Positions 28,206-37,734 of a DNA stretch of 64,000 nucleotides are shown here, piece by piece. Below the pieces are notes generated by a model. That model saw nothing but the letters and a program-made list of their open reading frames with translations. It made no database searches and was not told the DNA's origin. The position numbers and the translations under genes were made by a program. Every line of letters starts with the position of its first letter. The stretch's first letter is position 1. The stretch is taken from NCBI RefSeq assembly GCF_001278705.1, contig NZ_CP012600.1, positions 1,922,190 to 1,986,189 on the forward strand, read 5' to 3'. This DNA comes from Bacillus gobiensis. GTDB taxonomy: Bacteria; Bacillota; Bacilli; Bacillales; Bacillaceae.

Positions 28206-29228
28206 TTACCGGTTATCGTTTGATTTCCCTTTAAATAAATGAATGTGCTCCAAGGCTTTTCCTGTTCCAATTGCCACGCAGTCAAGCGGGTCTTCGGCAA
28301 TAAGAACTGGCATATTGGTTTCATCTCCAATGACTTTATCGAGATTGCGAAGCAGAGCTCCGCCGCCAGTCAGCACAATCCCGCGATCCATAATATCCGC
28401 AGCAAGCTCAGGCGGTGTTTTTTCCAATGTATTCTTGACCGTGTCTACAATGGTCATCACTGTATCGCGTAATGCGCCAGCTATTTCTTTTGCTGTTATT
28501 TCAATCGTCTTAGGAAGGCCTGTTAATAAGTCTCGTCCTCTGATTTCCATATTGTCTACACCCTCGCCGGAATCAGCAGAGCCTATATCAATTTTTATCG
28601 CCTCAGCCGTGCGGTCACCGATCATCAGATTGTAGGTCTTTCTGATATAGTTAATAATAGCATCGTCCATTTCGTCACCGGCCACCCGGATCGATTGGCA
28701 AGTAACAATGCCTCCTAAAGAAATAATTGCTACTTCTGTCGTTCCTCCGCCGATATCAACAACCATACTTCCAGTCGGCTCCCATACTGGCAGATTCGCG
28801 CCTATCGCAGCGGCAAACGGCTCTTCAATCGGATAGGCATCTCGTGCGCCTGCTTGTCGGGTTGCATCTATTACCGCACGTTTTTCAACAGCCGTGATTC
28901 CGGATGGAATACAAACCATAACGTACGGTTTTCTTGAAAACAAGCTTTTATTTTTAACAGCTTGATTAATATAATATTTCATCATCGTGGCGGTTGTCTC
29001 ATAGTCCGCGATGACCCCATCCTTCATTGGACGCAGGGCAACAACATTACCAGGCGTACGGCCGATCATATTTTTCGCATCATTTCCCACTGCTACAATT
29101 TGTTTCGTATCAGTTTGCAAAGCGACAACTGATGGCTCGCGCACCACAATTCCTCTTCCTTTTACAAATACGAGCGTATTCGCTGTACCTAGATCTATTC
29201 CAAGGTCTCTCGTACCAATTCCAAACAT
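28206..29228 (-). CDS. mreB: Rod-shape determining actin homologue MreB
   Basis: Bacterial actin whose filaments move around the cell and direct sidewall synthesis. The 340-residue sequence has the actin-fold phosphate loops ([20 protein letters not shown] and [16 protein letters not shown]), the connector and adenosine motifs ([15 protein letters not shown]), and the family end [20 protein letters not shown]. The frame is open 18 codons upstream, but the ATG at 29228 gives the universal [14 protein letters not shown] start. It opens mreBCD-minCD. Confidence 0.98.
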   Translation of the reverse strand: MFGIGTRDLGIDLGTANTLVFVKGRGIVVREPSVVALQTDTKQIVAVGNDAKNMIGRTPGNVVALRPMKDGVIADYETTATMMKYYINQAVKNKSLFSRKPYVMVCIPSGITAVEKRAVIDATRQAGARDAYPIEEPFAAAIGANLPVWEPTGSMVVDIGGGTTEVAIISLGGIVTCQSIRVAGDEMDDAIINYIRKTYNLMIGDRTAEAIKIDIGSADSGEGVDNMEIRGRDLLTGLPKTIEITAKEIAGALRDTVMTIVDTVKNTLEKTPPELAADIMDRGIVLTGGGALLRNLDKVIGDETNMPVLIAEDPLDCVAIGTGKALEHIHLFKGKSNDNR

Positions 29229-29289
29229 TTTTATGTATCTTCCTTTCTGAAGCAAAATTCCCTTTTGGGAAAGAAAACTCATAAACTAC

Positions 29290-29295
29290 ATTATA
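29290..29295 (-). promoter_or_regulatory. Possible -10 of an mreB promoter
   Basis: TATAAT on the minus strand 62 bases ahead of mreB, in the radC-mreB gap. The -35 at 17 bases (CTGTTT) is poor, so the promoter is uncertain; readthrough from maf-radC is also possible. Confidence 0.4.
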
Positions 29296-29320
29296 TCGTA
29301 ATTTGTTGAAAAAAACAGTG

Positions 29321-30058
29321 TCACAAATATCCTTTTTCTTTAAGACTCACATATTTTTGATCACCAATGATCAAATGATCGAGCACTTCGATGCCGATCA
29401 TTTTGCCGCAGTCGCACAGCCTTTTGGTGACTTCTATATCTTCCCTGCTAGGACTGGGGTCGCCTGAAGGGTGGTTATGGGCGCAAATCAGCGATGCGGC
29501 AGAACGCTTTACCGCTTCTTTAAAAACCTCCCGCGGATGCACGATCGACGCATTTAAGCTGCCTATAAAAATGGTTTGCTTATGGATGATTTGATTTTTC
29601 GTATTGAGAAACATAACCACGAAGTGCTCTTGATTTAAAAATCGCAAATCTTCCATTAAATATTTGGCGCCATCTTCAGGAGTACGAATAACATACCGAT
29701 CTTCGTATACGAGCTTGTGAACACGCCGTCCAAGCTCAAGAGCTGCCATGATGTGTACAGCCTTCGCACGCCCGATCCCGGAAATGCTTGAAAGCTCCTC
29801 AACGGATGCCTCCTTTAACAGCCTGAGCCCGTCAAAGGATTGCAGAAGACGATTTGAAAGCTGCAACACGGATTCTTTTTTCGTTCCTGTACGCAGTAGG
29901 ATGGCAAGCAGCTCGTGATTGGATAAGCTCTCAGCACCAAGAGCAAGCAGACGTTCCCTTGGCTTTTCATCTTGCGGAAAGTCTCTTAGCTTCATTTGCA
30001 TTTCACTCAAGTCTATGTCACTCTCCCTTTGAATTCCCTTCTCGCCAGGATGATTCAA
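29321..30058 (-). CDS. radC: RadC family JAB/MPN-domain protein
   Basis: Known as YsxA in B. subtilis. Up to 245 residues: an N-terminal helix-hairpin-helix region (REELLSISGIG-like [20 protein letters not shown]) and a JAB domain with the JAMM metal motif [16 protein letters not shown]. Despite its name, a DNA-repair role for RadC has not held up in other bacteria, and the biochemical activity is unknown. In B. subtilis the maf-radC pair is induced in competence. The exact start is unclear: the upstream TTG at 30058 overlaps maf, whereas the TTG at residue 17 or ATG at residue 20 are nearer a GGGAG. Confidence 0.9.
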   Translation of the reverse strand: MNHPGEKGIQRESDIDLSEMQMKLRDFPQDEKPRERLLALGAESLSNHELLAILLRTGTKKESVLQLSNRLLQSFDGLRLLKEASVEELSSISGIGRAKAVHIMAALELGRRVHKLVYEDRYVIRTPEDGAKYLMEDLRFLNQEHFVVMFLNTKNQIIHKQTIFIGSLNASIVHPREVFKEAVKRSAASLICAHNHPSGDPSPSREDIEVTKRLCDCGKMIGIEVLDHLIIGDQKYVSLKEKGYL

Positions 30059-30624
30059 AAGGCATGAATACCAAATTCTTTTAATGCTCTCATCGTTTTG
30101 GAAATAGGTAATCCGACTACTGAGTAATAATCTCCGATAATCGTTTTGACAAAGAGGGCTCCTCTATCCTGAATGCCATACGCGCCGGCTTTATCAAAAG
30201 GCTGACTGTCGTGGATATATGACCAAATCTCTTCTTCCTCGAGTGTCCAGAATGTCACCTTTGTTTCTTCGACAAACGAAACAGAAGCGTCTTCTGACTT
30301 AATGGCTACCCCGGTCAGAACAGAATGAGTCGCTCCTGACAGTTCTCTCAGCATGAGAGCCGCCTCTTCAGCCGTTTTTGGCTTGCCGAAGCTCTTATCC
30401 TTTAAACAAACCATCGTGTCTGCACCGATTACGACAGCCTGCGGATATTTCTCAGCTATACCTCCGGCCTTTTGCTCGGCTAACAATTGGACGTTTTCAG
30501 CATGCGAAAGGTTTCGGTTTATTTTTTCTTCCGCTTCATTTATCACGATGGAATAAGGAAGCTGAAGAAGATCTAAAATTTCCTTTCTTCGAGGCGATTG
30601 AGATGCTAGTATTAGCGGTTTCAT
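30055..30624 (-). CDS. maf: Maf-like nucleotide pyrophosphatase
   Basis: A 189-residue Maf/Ham1-fold protein with [20 protein letters not shown], the catalytic [22 protein letters not shown] and [19 protein letters not shown]. Maf proteins hydrolyse dTTP, UTP or modified nucleotides; in B. subtilis overproduction blocks septation, and expression is ComK-dependent. A pair of ComK-type AT boxes lies about 90 bases upstream here. The end overlaps the annotated maximal radC frame by four bases. Confidence 0.95.
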   Translation of the reverse strand: MKPLILASQSPRRKEILDLLQLPYSIVINEAEEKINRNLSHAENVQLLAEQKAGGIAEKYPQAVVIGADTMVCLKDKSFGKPKTAEEAALMLRELSGATHSVLTGVAIKSEDASVSFVEETKVTFWTLEEEEIWSYIHDSQPFDKAGAYGIQDRGALFVKTIIGDYYSVVGLPISKTMRALKEFGIHAF

Positions 30625-30712
30625 TTTGCATTTTCCTCCCCTAAGTCTTTCTGCTCAGAAAAAAAGATACTTGTTTATCCTACCAAACTGGGCACACCAA
30701 GTACAATTGCAG

Positions 30713-30755
30713 AAAAATATCTTTTTCATGACAAAAGATATCAAAATGTTATTTT
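30713..30755 (-). promoter_or_regulatory. Paired ComK-type AT boxes upstream of maf
   Basis: Two boxes of the form AAAA-N5-TTTT: A5-TATC-T5 (30713-30726) and AAAATGTTATTTT (30743-30755), separated by 16-17 bases on the same helix face. This is one base short of the N18 class of ComK sites. A modest sigma-A promoter follows on the minus strand (-35 TTGTAC, 18 bases, TAGGAT) near 30677-30706. Confidence 0.65.
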
Positions 30756-30798
30756 CTTATTTTAATAGAAAAAAAGAATATCACGGGAAAAGCGCACT

Positions 30799-30831
30799 AA
30801 AAAAGCCCCCTTTTATCGAAGGGAGCTTAAG
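30799..30831 (-). terminator. Terminator of spoIIB
   Basis: GCTCCCTT-cgata-AAAGGGGGC followed by six T on the minus strand; it overlaps the spoIIB stop. Confidence 0.85.
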
Positions 30832-31825
30832 AGGATAGATTCTTCAATTGGTCAAGCAATGCCTGCTGGCTTTTCCATCCAGACTCCGCTGAGGGTTGTT
30901 TTAAATATTCCAGCGATTTGAGAATTCCCTCTTTAAGGCCAGCCGATTCTTCCCCGCTGATGCTAGTAACTGCTTCCTCCAGAGCACTTATTTCATTTTC
31001 AGGTACCTGCGCTCCCGTAATTGCTGTCGCTGATAGCTCGCAAGCTTTCTTAAAGGAATCACTAATCGCAGCATCTATCGAAAACGACAGCTCTTTTCCT
31101 CCCCAAGCTTCCGTTCCGTTGTCAACTAACGTTTGGCTGAGAGCAGCTGTTAATTCTTTGTCCTCAGCGATTCCGGCAATCACAAAATACCCTTCATCCT
31201 TGGCAAGAGTAGCTGCTGCATAGCCTTCCGAAATTAACTTGTCAACAACCGAATTCGCGCCTTCTTCCGAAGAATAGAGACCTGCTTGGACGGCAAATGT
31301 GGACAGATTTCCGTCTCCTGAACTTTCAGCAGCGCTTCCGGCTTTATCCGTTTCTGTCGTTTCATCGCCTTTCGAATCATTGTTAGAAGGTTCTGTAGAT
31401 GCAGATGTTGATGGAGATCCACCGTCTGTAGAGAGGCTTAAAGCAAATATCCCCAGTCCGCTTCCGATTAAAACAGCAAAAATAACCGTTGTTGTCACTC
31501 TTTTGATTGAAGAGTTAAATAGCTTGTTCTTCTTATTATGAGGACTTTTCCCGGATGCTTTCTTCTTTTGATAAGGAGATACGACCTTCGGATCATCATT
31601 TGCCTCTTCTTCTTCAGGCAAAACCCATTCAAATTCGTCTTCTTTTTTTTCATCCTTCGCAGCGGAAGTTTCCATCTCTGCTTTCCTTTTCTCTTCCCAA
31701 TTCGAAAACGTTACTTGATCGTTTGCTTCTGCTTCTGCTTTTTCTTTGCTTTCTTCGCCATAAACCGTTTCCTCTTGCCCGTTAATTGTCACCTTCAGCC
31801 CTTTTTTCTTATTTCTTTTCCTCAT
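30827..31825 (-). CDS. spoIIB: Stage II sporulation protein B (SPOR domain)
   Basis: Localises SpoIIM/SpoIID to the septum and speeds septal peptidoglycan thinning in engulfment. From the ATG at 31825 it has 332 residues, equal to B. subtilis: a basic cytoplasmic start (KKKGLKVTINGQEETVYGEE), acidic linker, one transmembrane helix (VTTTVIFAVLIGSGLGIFAL), a Ser/Thr-rich spacer, then a SPOR domain (about 180-245: FAVQAGLYSSEEGANSVVDK). The open frame extends 34 codons upstream but without homology; GGGGAACG before the ATG supports this start. Downstream is maf; upstream comC. Confidence 0.9.
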   Translation of the reverse strand: MRKRNKKKGLKVTINGQEETVYGEESKEKAEAEANDQVTFSNWEEKRKAEMETSAAKDEKKEDEFEWVLPEEEEANDDPKVVSPYQKKKASGKSPHNKKNKLFNSSIKRVTTTVIFAVLIGSGLGIFALSLSTDGGSPSTSASTEPSNNDSKGDETTETDKAGSAAESSGDGNLSTFAVQAGLYSSEEGANSVVDKLISEGYAAATLAKDEGYFVIAGIAEDKELTAALSQTLVDNGTEAWGGKELSFSIDAAISDSFKKACELSATAITGAQVPENEISALEEAVTSISGEESAGLKEGILKSLEYLKQPSAESGWKSQQALLDQLKNLSS

Positions 31826-32121
31826 TTGTCGTTCCCCTCGCTTTTTTTCGAAAAATAATTTCGTATCCCGATGCTGCTCCCCTATGTACAACAACAGTTC
31901 CATGCCTGTCCAGCTAGTTGTCCACACTTTATCACAACGAAAAAAAAAAAGAACAAGACTTTTTTCGCCTCGTTCAAAAAGGTTTCGTCAAATTATTTTA
32001 AGGTTCAAAAGGGTTGTCTTTTTTTGCTGGCAAAGTCGAATTCTTATATATTTCCTAGATAAAAAACTAGACCTAAGCAAAAGCAAGACTTACTAATTAA
32101 CAAAAAATGAACACTCTTTCT

Positions 32122-32874
32122 TTACCCCATCCCAATTGATTGAAAATACCATTCAATGATTGATTCCCCCAAAAAATAACTTGTTAGCGAGCCTGCAACA
32201 ATCGACGGTCCAAACGGAATGGGTTGATTCTTTTTTATTTTTCCTTTGGCCATACCAACATATCCGGCGATCACCCCAAATAGGCAGGAAAGAAAAAACG
32301 CAAGTAAAACTAACTTCAAACCTAAGACTACACCTAGCAGTCCAAAAAGCTTCACATCCCCTCCCCCCATTCCGCCACGGCTTATCACAGAAATAAAAAG
32401 AAGAAGAAAAAAGCCAATAAATCCTCCTGTTATACTCCCATACCACGGCTCAAGCGGAGATAGGATTCTTACAACAATTAGAAGAGGAAGGAAAAAAAGC
32501 AGAACCCGATTCGGGATTATCATATGCAAACCATCAGACACAATAATGATCATCAATAGTGATATAAGCAGAAGTGCTACTAAAAGCTCAAAGGACCATC
32601 CCATCAATAAACCAGCTAATGCAAATAGACAAGCAGTTAAAAGCTCGATCCATGTATAAAAAGCTGGAATGGCACTTCCGCACCTTTTACATTTTCGGCC
32701 TTGAATCAAGTAAGAGAATATAGGGATTAATTCGCTTGCGGATAACGTCTGTTTGCAGTTTGAACAAGAGGATCTAGGCTTTATGATGGAGATTTGCTTC
32801 GGGATGCGGTAACCTGCCACATTAAAAAAAGAACCAAACAAAAGGCCGTAAAAAAAGAGAAGCATTGCTAGCAT
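32122..32874 (-). CDS. comC: Late-competence prepilin peptidase ComC
   Basis: Type IV prepilin peptidase that processes ComGC-type pseudopilins for DNA uptake. The 250-residue protein has the N-terminal methylase-type domain with two CxxC motifs (SSCSNCKQTL, GRKCKRCGSA), eight or so transmembrane helices, and the two catalytic aspartates in VSDGLHMIIPNR and GGMGGGDVKLFGLLG. The ATG at 32874 follows AGGGAG. Upstream lie paired ComK-type boxes and an extended -10, as in B. subtilis, where comC is strictly ComK-dependent. Confidence 0.95.
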   Translation of the reverse strand: MLAMLLFFYGLLFGSFFNVAGYRIPKQISIIKPRSSCSNCKQTLSASELIPIFSYLIQGRKCKRCGSAIPAFYTWIELLTACLFALAGLLMGWSFELLVALLLISLLMIIIVSDGLHMIIPNRVLLFFLPLLIVVRILSPLEPWYGSITGGFIGFFLLLFISVISRGGMGGGDVKLFGLLGVVLGLKLVLLAFFLSCLFGVIAGYVGMAKGKIKKNQPIPFGPSIVAGSLTSYFLGESIIEWYFQSIGMG

Positions 32875-32917
32875 ACTATAACTCCCTACCTTTTCTATTA
32901 ATTAGTTTTGCGGTTCA

Positions 32918-32923
32918 ATAATA
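32918..32923 (-). promoter_or_regulatory. -10 of comC promoter
   Basis: TATTAT on the minus strand with TG one base upstream (TGGTATTAT), 44 bases before comC. No good -35 at 17 bases, typical of an activator-dependent promoter. Confidence 0.6.
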
Positions 32924-32954
32924 CCATGTAACCAGGTCCAATTTACTAATTTGT

Positions 32955-32991
32955 CAAATTATTGAATTTGATTTGCAAAATTAGCATTTTG
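32955..32991 (-). promoter_or_regulatory. Paired ComK-type boxes upstream of comC
   Basis: CAAATTATTGAATTTG (32955-32970) and CAAAATTAGCATTTTG (32976-32991) are two near-palindromic A/T boxes whose cores are seven bases apart, close to the N8 class of ComK sites seen at comC in B. subtilis. Confidence 0.75.
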
Positions 32992-33005
32992 ACAATGCTG
33001 TTAGA

Positions 33006-33046
33006 TTTTAAAAAAAGAGTACGCATGAAAATGCGCACCCTTTTTC
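33006..33046 (-). terminator. Terminator of valS-folC
   Basis: On the minus strand GGGTGCGCAT-tttc-ATGCGTACTC forms a ten-pair stem with two G-U wobbles, followed by seven T. On the plus strand the same positions are mismatches, so it works in the folC direction. Confidence 0.85.
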
Positions 33047-33052
33047 CGATCA

Positions 33053-34351
33053 TTATTTATTCAGCATGGTACGTGCTTGTGAAATAAAATAAAGAGATCC
33101 TGTTAAAATCACCACGCTGTCTTTATCCTTTTTGCACGTTTCAATAAACTCATTAATGGAGCTTAATTGTGACCCCCAAGACTTATTTGTACTCGAGCTG
33201 GTTTGGTAAAGTTCTTTTGCGTGTTCAGCACGAGGAAATTCAAAGCTCGTAAAATGGATGCCATATGCCATTTTGTCCAATTTATCAATCATTTTTTCAT
33301 AAGGTTTATCTTTTAACGCACTAAAACAAATGTACAAGTGTTTGCCTGAGAAATGATCCATTACCGTGTCAACAAGACGTTCGACACCTTCCATATTATG
33401 TGCTCCATCAATATAGACAGGTGGATCATCAGATATTTTCTCAAACCTTCCCGGCCAAACTGCCTTTCTCAAGCCGTCTCGTATTTGGCACTCATTAATA
33501 ACGGCTAGTCCACTCTGATTTAATTTTTCCGCTGCAAGCACTGCAAGTGAGGCATTTTGTCGTTGGTGAGAGCCGATCAGCGAGGTTTGAAGATTTTCAT
33601 AAAGCTTAGCTTGCGTTTCCAGTGAAAACTCTTCTCCCGCCGACAGTGCCTTTTCATTAAAAATCGCACACGCATCATGCAAGGAGATGTTTTCAGCGTT
33701 CATTTCCCCTGCCTTTATTCGAATGACTTCATTGGCGTTTTTTTGGTGGACTGCTGTAATGACGGGAACATTTTTCTTAATAATTCCTGCCTTTTCAGCT
33801 GCAATTTCTTCCAGCGTGCTGCCTAAAACCGCCATGTGATCATGTCCGATCGTCGTTATCAGAGTTAGTACAGGCTCGACAACATTTGTGCTGTCAAGCC
33901 TGCCGCCAAGACCTGTTTCAAAAATGACAAAATCAAGGTTTTTACAAGTGCTGAAATAGAGGAAAGCGCAAGCAGTAATGATTTCAAACTCTGTTGGCGC
34001 GCCAAGTTCCGTTTTTTCCAGCTCTTCCGTCAGCGGCTTAATTTGATTCACAAGGAAAAGCCACTCGTCGTCTGATATCGGCTGCCCGTTAATGCTGATC
34101 CGTTCATTAAAAGTAACGATATAAGGAGAGGTGAACGTCCCAACGCGATATCCCGATTCATTTAAGATCGACCGGATAAAAGCGACGGTTGATCCTTTAC
34201 CATTAGTTCCGGCGATATGAATCGCTTTTATTTTCTTTTCCGGATGGTCCAATTTTTCCATAAACCATTTCATACGTTCTATTCCCGGCTTGACGCCAAA
34301 CTTCAAGCGGCCATGTATCCAGCCGAGTGCTTCTTCAAATCCAGTAAACAA
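33053..34351 (-). CDS. folC: Folylpolyglutamate synthase / dihydrofolate synthase
   Basis: Adds glutamate to folates (and dihydropteroate). The 432-residue Mur-ligase-type protein has the P-loop IAGTNGKGSTVAF (GTNGKGS at 48-54), FTSPYIVTFNERISING, FETGLGGRLDSTNV, the carbamylated-lysine region EIAAEKAGIIKKNVP and a C-terminal domain with YIDGAHNMEGV. The start is a TTG at 34351 after GAGGGG. It is cotranscribed with valS, and a perfect palindrome lies in the 51-base gap. Confidence 0.95.
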   Translation of the reverse strand: MFTGFEEALGWIHGRLKFGVKPGIERMKWFMEKLDHPEKKIKAIHIAGTNGKGSTVAFIRSILNESGYRVGTFTSPYIVTFNERISINGQPISDDEWLFLVNQIKPLTEELEKTELGAPTEFEIITACAFLYFSTCKNLDFVIFETGLGGRLDSTNVVEPVLTLITTIGHDHMAVLGSTLEEIAAEKAGIIKKNVPVITAVHQKNANEVIRIKAGEMNAENISLHDACAIFNEKALSAGEEFSLETQAKLYENLQTSLIGSHQRQNASLAVLAAEKLNQSGLAVINECQIRDGLRKAVWPGRFEKISDDPPVYIDGAHNMEGVERLVDTVMDHFSGKHLYICFSALKDKPYEKMIDKLDKMAYGIHFTSFEFPRAEHAKELYQTSSSTNKSWGSQLSSINEFIETCKKDKDSVVILTGSLYFISQARTMLNK

Positions 34352-34374
34352 TTGTGTTCCCCTCTTTACAAAAC

Positions 34375-34396
34375 GGAGGTGAAAGCTTTCACCTCC
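34375..34396. repeat. Perfect 22-base palindrome between valS and folC
   Basis: GGAGGTGAAAG followed at once by its exact complement CTTTCACCTCC. On the minus-strand mRNA it is followed by GTTTTGT, then the folC Shine-Dalgarno about 15 bases later. It contains an SD-like GGAGGTGA with no start codon in reach, so it is a hairpin rather than a ribosome site. Confidence 0.8.
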
Positions 34397-34402
34397 TTCA
34401 TA

Positions 34403-37045
34403 TTATCCTCTTAATTCTTCAATCCGGTTTTGGACAGCCTCACGTTTGGACACGTAATCCTGTTCCTTTGCCCGTTCTTCATTTATGACTTGCTCAGGTG
34501 CTTTTTTTATAAATCCTTCGTTCGAGAGCTTTTTCTGCACACGTTCTACTTCTTTATCAAGCTTGGCAAGCTCTTTCTCCAGTCGGGCGATTTCTTCATC
34601 AATATTAATCAGCCCTTCAAGCGGGAGAATCAGCTCAGCTCCACTGATTACAGCGGTCAATGCTTTATTTATTGATTTCACCTCAGTACCGATCTCAAGA
34701 ACATTAGGGTTGGTGAAGCGTTCGATATAGTGGCGATTTTTATCCAGGCGCCCGGCAATCTCATTTGATCCAGTCTTAATATACAATTCAACCTGTTTGC
34801 TCATTGGTGTATTAACCTCACTGCGAATGTTTCGAACAGAGCGGATTAATTCCACGAGAAGCTTCATATCAGCTGCCGCATCGTCAAATTGATGATCTGC
34901 CTTTGCTTTTGGCCACGCTGCTACAGTAATTGACTCACCGCTGTGAGGCAGGTGCTGCCAAATTTCTTCGGTGAGAAACGGCATAAACGGATGCAAGAGA
35001 CGCATCGTTTGATCGAGAACATAGGCGAGGATTGATCTTGTCGTCTTTTTCGCTTGCTCATCATCGCCGTAAAGCGGGATTTTCGCCATTTCAATATACC
35101 AATCACAGAAATCATCCCAAATAAAATTATAAAGGTATCTTCCCACTTCTCCAAACTCGTATTTTTCGACGAGCTCAGTAACACTTTCGATCGTTTCATT
35201 CAACCTAGTTAAAATCCATTGATCGGCGACAGATTTTTCTCCTGAAAAATCAATATCCTCATACGTAAGTCCATCCATATTCATTAAGGCAAATCGTGAA
35301 GCGTTCCAAATTTTATTGGCAAAGTTCCATGTCGATTCAACCTTTTCAAAACTAAACCGAAGATCCTGTCCAGGAGATACCCCTGTAGCAAGCATATACC
35401 TGAGCGAATCCGCTCCGTATTTATCAATAACCTCCATAGGATCTACGCCATTTCCGAGTGACTTGCTCATTTTACGGCCTTGTTCATCACGGATTAACCC
35501 GTGAATCAACACGTCTTTAAATGGACGCTCACCTGTAAATTCAAGCCCTTGGAAAATCATTCGCGAAACCCAGAAGAAAATAATGTCATAGCCTGTCACA
35601 AGCACATTCGTCGGATAGAACCGTTTGAAATCTTCAGCATCTTCATCCGGCCATCCCATCGTTGAAAACGGCCAAAGAGCGGAGCTGAACCACGTATCCA
35701 GTACATCCTCATCCTGCGTCCAGTTTTCAATGTCTTTTGGAGCCTCATGATCCACGTAAATTTCGCCCGTTTCCTTGTGATACCAAGCCGGAATCCGATG
35801 TCCCCACCAAAGCTGGCGAGAAATACACCAATCGCGGATATTTTCCATCCAGTGAAGGTACGTTTTTTCAAAACGGTCAGGAACAAATTGAACCTTGTCG
35901 CTTTTTTTCTGCCAAGCAACCGATGCATCAGAAAGCGGCTTCATGCTGACAAACCATTGAGTTGACAAATATGGTTCAACAACGGCTCCGCTGCGCTCGC
36001 TGTGGCCGACGGAATGGATGTGATCTTCGATTTTAAAGAGGATGCCTTCCTCCTGCAGATCCTTTACCAACGCTTTTCTGCAAGCAAAACGGTCCATTCC
36101 GCTGTATTGTAATGCATTGTCATTCATCGTTCCATCTTCATTCATCACCAGAATCCGCTCCAGGTTATGGCGGTTTCCGATCTCAAAATCGTTCGGATCA
36201 TGAGCAGGAGTGATTTTCACAGCTCCTGAACCAAATTCCATGTCTACGTAATCGTCTGCTACAATCGGTATTTCTCTGCCAGTGACCGGAAGAACAACCG
36301 TTTTGCCGATCAAGTGCTTATAGCGCTCGTCTTCAGGATGGACAGCCACCGCTGTATCTCCAAGCATCGTTTCCGGACGTGTAGTCGCAATTTCAATTGC
36401 ACCTTCTCCATCCTTCAAAGGATAGCGCATATGATAAAAGGCACCCTGGACGTCTTTATAAATAACTTCGATATCTGATAATGCGGTTTTCGTCGCTGGA
36501 TCCCAGTTAATAATATATTCTCCGCGGTAAATTAATCCCTTATTGTAAAGGCGGACAAACACTTCACGAACAGCCTTGCTTAAGCCATCATCCAAGGTAA
36601 AACGTTCTCTTGAATAATCAAGCCCTAGTCCAATCTTCGCCCATTGTTCACGAATAAAGCCGGCATATTCCTCTTTCCAATCCCATGATACTTCGAGAAA
36701 TTTCTCGCGTCCTAAATCATAGCGGCTCTTTCCTTCTTCTCTTAGCTTCCCTTCGACCTTGGCCTGGGTTGCAATTCCGGCATGGTCCATACCTGGAAGC
36801 CAAAGCACATCATATCCCTGCATTCGTTTAATTCGAGTAATAATGTCTTGCAAGGTTACATCCCACGCATGTCCGAGATGAAGCTTTCCAGTTACGTTTG
36901 GCGGCGGGATCACAACGCTGTAAGGCTCTTTGCTTTTATCATTTTCCGCTTCAAAAAATTTGCCCTTTATCCAGTAATCATATCTGTCTTTCTCTACCGA
37001 TGCAGGATCATATTTCGTAGGTAACGATTGTTCTAATTTTTCCAT
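34403..37045 (-). CDS. valS: Valyl-tRNA synthetase
   Basis: Class I synthetase. From the ATG at 37045 it has 880 residues: the HIGH-type motif in [14 protein letters not shown], the editing domain ([19 protein letters not shown]), the tryptophan-rich [20 protein letters not shown], the KMSKS motif in [10 protein letters not shown], an anticodon-binding domain and a C-terminal coiled coil (about residues 815-880) rich in Lys/Glu heptads. The frame is open 12 codons earlier, but this start matches B. subtilis and follows GGAGG. It is controlled by the T-box upstream and precedes folC. Confidence 0.98.
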   Translation of the reverse strand: MEKLEQSLPTKYDPASVEKDRYDYWIKGKFFEAENDKSKEPYSVVIPPPNVTGKLHLGHAWDVTLQDIITRIKRMQGYDVLWLPGMDHAGIATQAKVEGKLREEGKSRYDLGREKFLEVSWDWKEEYAGFIREQWAKIGLGLDYSRERFTLDDGLSKAVREVFVRLYNKGLIYRGEYIINWDPATKTALSDIEVIYKDVQGAFYHMRYPLKDGEGAIEIATTRPETMLGDTAVAVHPEDERYKHLIGKTVVLPVTGREIPIVADDYVDMEFGSGAVKITPAHDPNDFEIGNRHNLERILVMNEDGTMNDNALQYSGMDRFACRKALVKDLQEEGILFKIEDHIHSVGHSERSGAVVEPYLSTQWFVSMKPLSDASVAWQKKSDKVQFVPDRFEKTYLHWMENIRDWCISRQLWWGHRIPAWYHKETGEIYVDHEAPKDIENWTQDEDVLDTWFSSALWPFSTMGWPDEDAEDFKRFYPTNVLVTGYDIIFFWVSRMIFQGLEFTGERPFKDVLIHGLIRDEQGRKMSKSLGNGVDPMEVIDKYGADSLRYMLATGVSPGQDLRFSFEKVESTWNFANKIWNASRFALMNMDGLTYEDIDFSGEKSVADQWILTRLNETIESVTELVEKYEFGEVGRYLYNFIWDDFCDWYIEMAKIPLYGDDEQAKKTTRSILAYVLDQTMRLLHPFMPFLTEEIWQHLPHSGESITVAAWPKAKADHQFDDAAADMKLLVELIRSVRNIRSEVNTPMSKQVELYIKTGSNEIAGRLDKNRHYIERFTNPNVLEIGTEVKSINKALTAVISGAELILPLEGLINIDEEIARLEKELAKLDKEVERVQKKLSNEGFIKKAPEQVINEERAKEQDYVSKREAVQNRIEELRG

Positions 37046-37081
37046 TGCCTTTGTCGACCTCCATGTAAATTTGTGAGACAA

Positions 37082-37364
37082 AAGAAAAAACTCTCTCCAT
37101 CCTTGTTAAAAGGACGAAGAGAGTTCTCCCGCGGTACCACCTTTATTCATGAAAGCTTGCTAACTTGCTTTCATGCTCTTTATTCCAATAACGGGGATTT
37201 CCCGAATTTCTCTACTTGTTTTCAAGAAATTTGCTCCCGGGCGACCTTCCAAAAAAACGGTCTAAAGAATCCTTTCAGCAGCTGGATCCTCTCTCTGTTA
37301 GCGTTTGTTTTGTACTCTTCCCGTTCGTTGCTCATGTATATAGGTTTCTACGTTCTCACACTTT
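37082..37364 (-). ncRNA. T-box leader of valS (valine)
   Basis: The minus strand carries the T-box sequence AGGTGGTACCGCG (37130-37142), then a terminator hairpin with the T run (about 37083-37124). Upstream are Stem I features: AGAGAG, GCTGAAAGG, and the specifier segment GGAAGGTCGCC, whose GTC codon (37243-37245) reads valine. Uncharged tRNA-Val would stabilise the antiterminator and let valS-folC be transcribed. Confidence 0.93.
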
Positions 37365-37370
37365 CTTTAT

Positions 37371-37399
37371 ATCTTATAAATATTTTTTCAATTCGTCAA
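37371..37399 (-). promoter_or_regulatory. Sigma-A promoter of valS
   Basis: Minus strand -35 TTGACG (37394-37399), 17 bases, -10 TAAGAT (37371-37376), just ahead of the T-box leader. Confidence 0.75.
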
Positions 37400-37506
37400 T
37401 CATCTTTTCCTTTTTCGGCAAAAACTATACTCTCTAAGCGGGCATGCACCTATTCCTAAGTCTTGCATATGATAGGGCAGGCCAACGGAAAAAGGAGGGC
37501 ATGCTG

Positions 37507-37698
37507 ATGAGAAAAAAATATTATAAGAATTCTTTTTCTCCCTGGATGAAGCAATTTCGAGCAATATGCGGACCGTTCATTTTGCCAATTACGATTTTTC
37601 AAGGGATACGCACCATACTTTTCCCAACCATATTCGATGTCCTTCTGTTAGGGCTTTTGATCCTTTTGGTCTGCGCTATTAAGTATGATTTGATATAA
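37507..37698 (+). CDS. yszA: Small membrane protein YszA-like
   Basis: A 63-residue hydrophobic protein (MRKKYYKNSFSPWMKQFRAI, then two hydrophobic stretches) with no recognised domain. The ATG at 37507 is eight bases after GGAGG; an ATG at 37501 is too close. B. subtilis has a small gene, yszA, at the same place between valS and ysxE; I match it by position and size, not by a sequence I can recall in full. It faces the divergent valS leader and converges with ysxE on a shared terminator. Confidence 0.65.
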   Translation: MRKKYYKNSFSPWMKQFRAICGPFILPITIFQGIRTILFPTIFDVLLLGLLILLVCAIKYDLI

Positions 37699-37709
37699 GC
37701 CTAAAAATA

Positions 37710-37734
37710 AATCCTCATCACGAGGATGAGGATT
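37710..37734. terminator. Terminator shared by yszA and ysxE
   Basis: AATCCTCATC / GATGAGGATT is a ten-pair stem; on the minus strand TATTTTT follows and on the plus strand TCTTCTT. It overlaps the last codons of ysxE. Confidence 0.8.

Noticed and set aside
31538..31858. 106-codon Phe-rich plus-strand frame inside spoIIB
   Set aside because: Antisense of the Lys/Glu-rich N-terminal region of SpoIIB.
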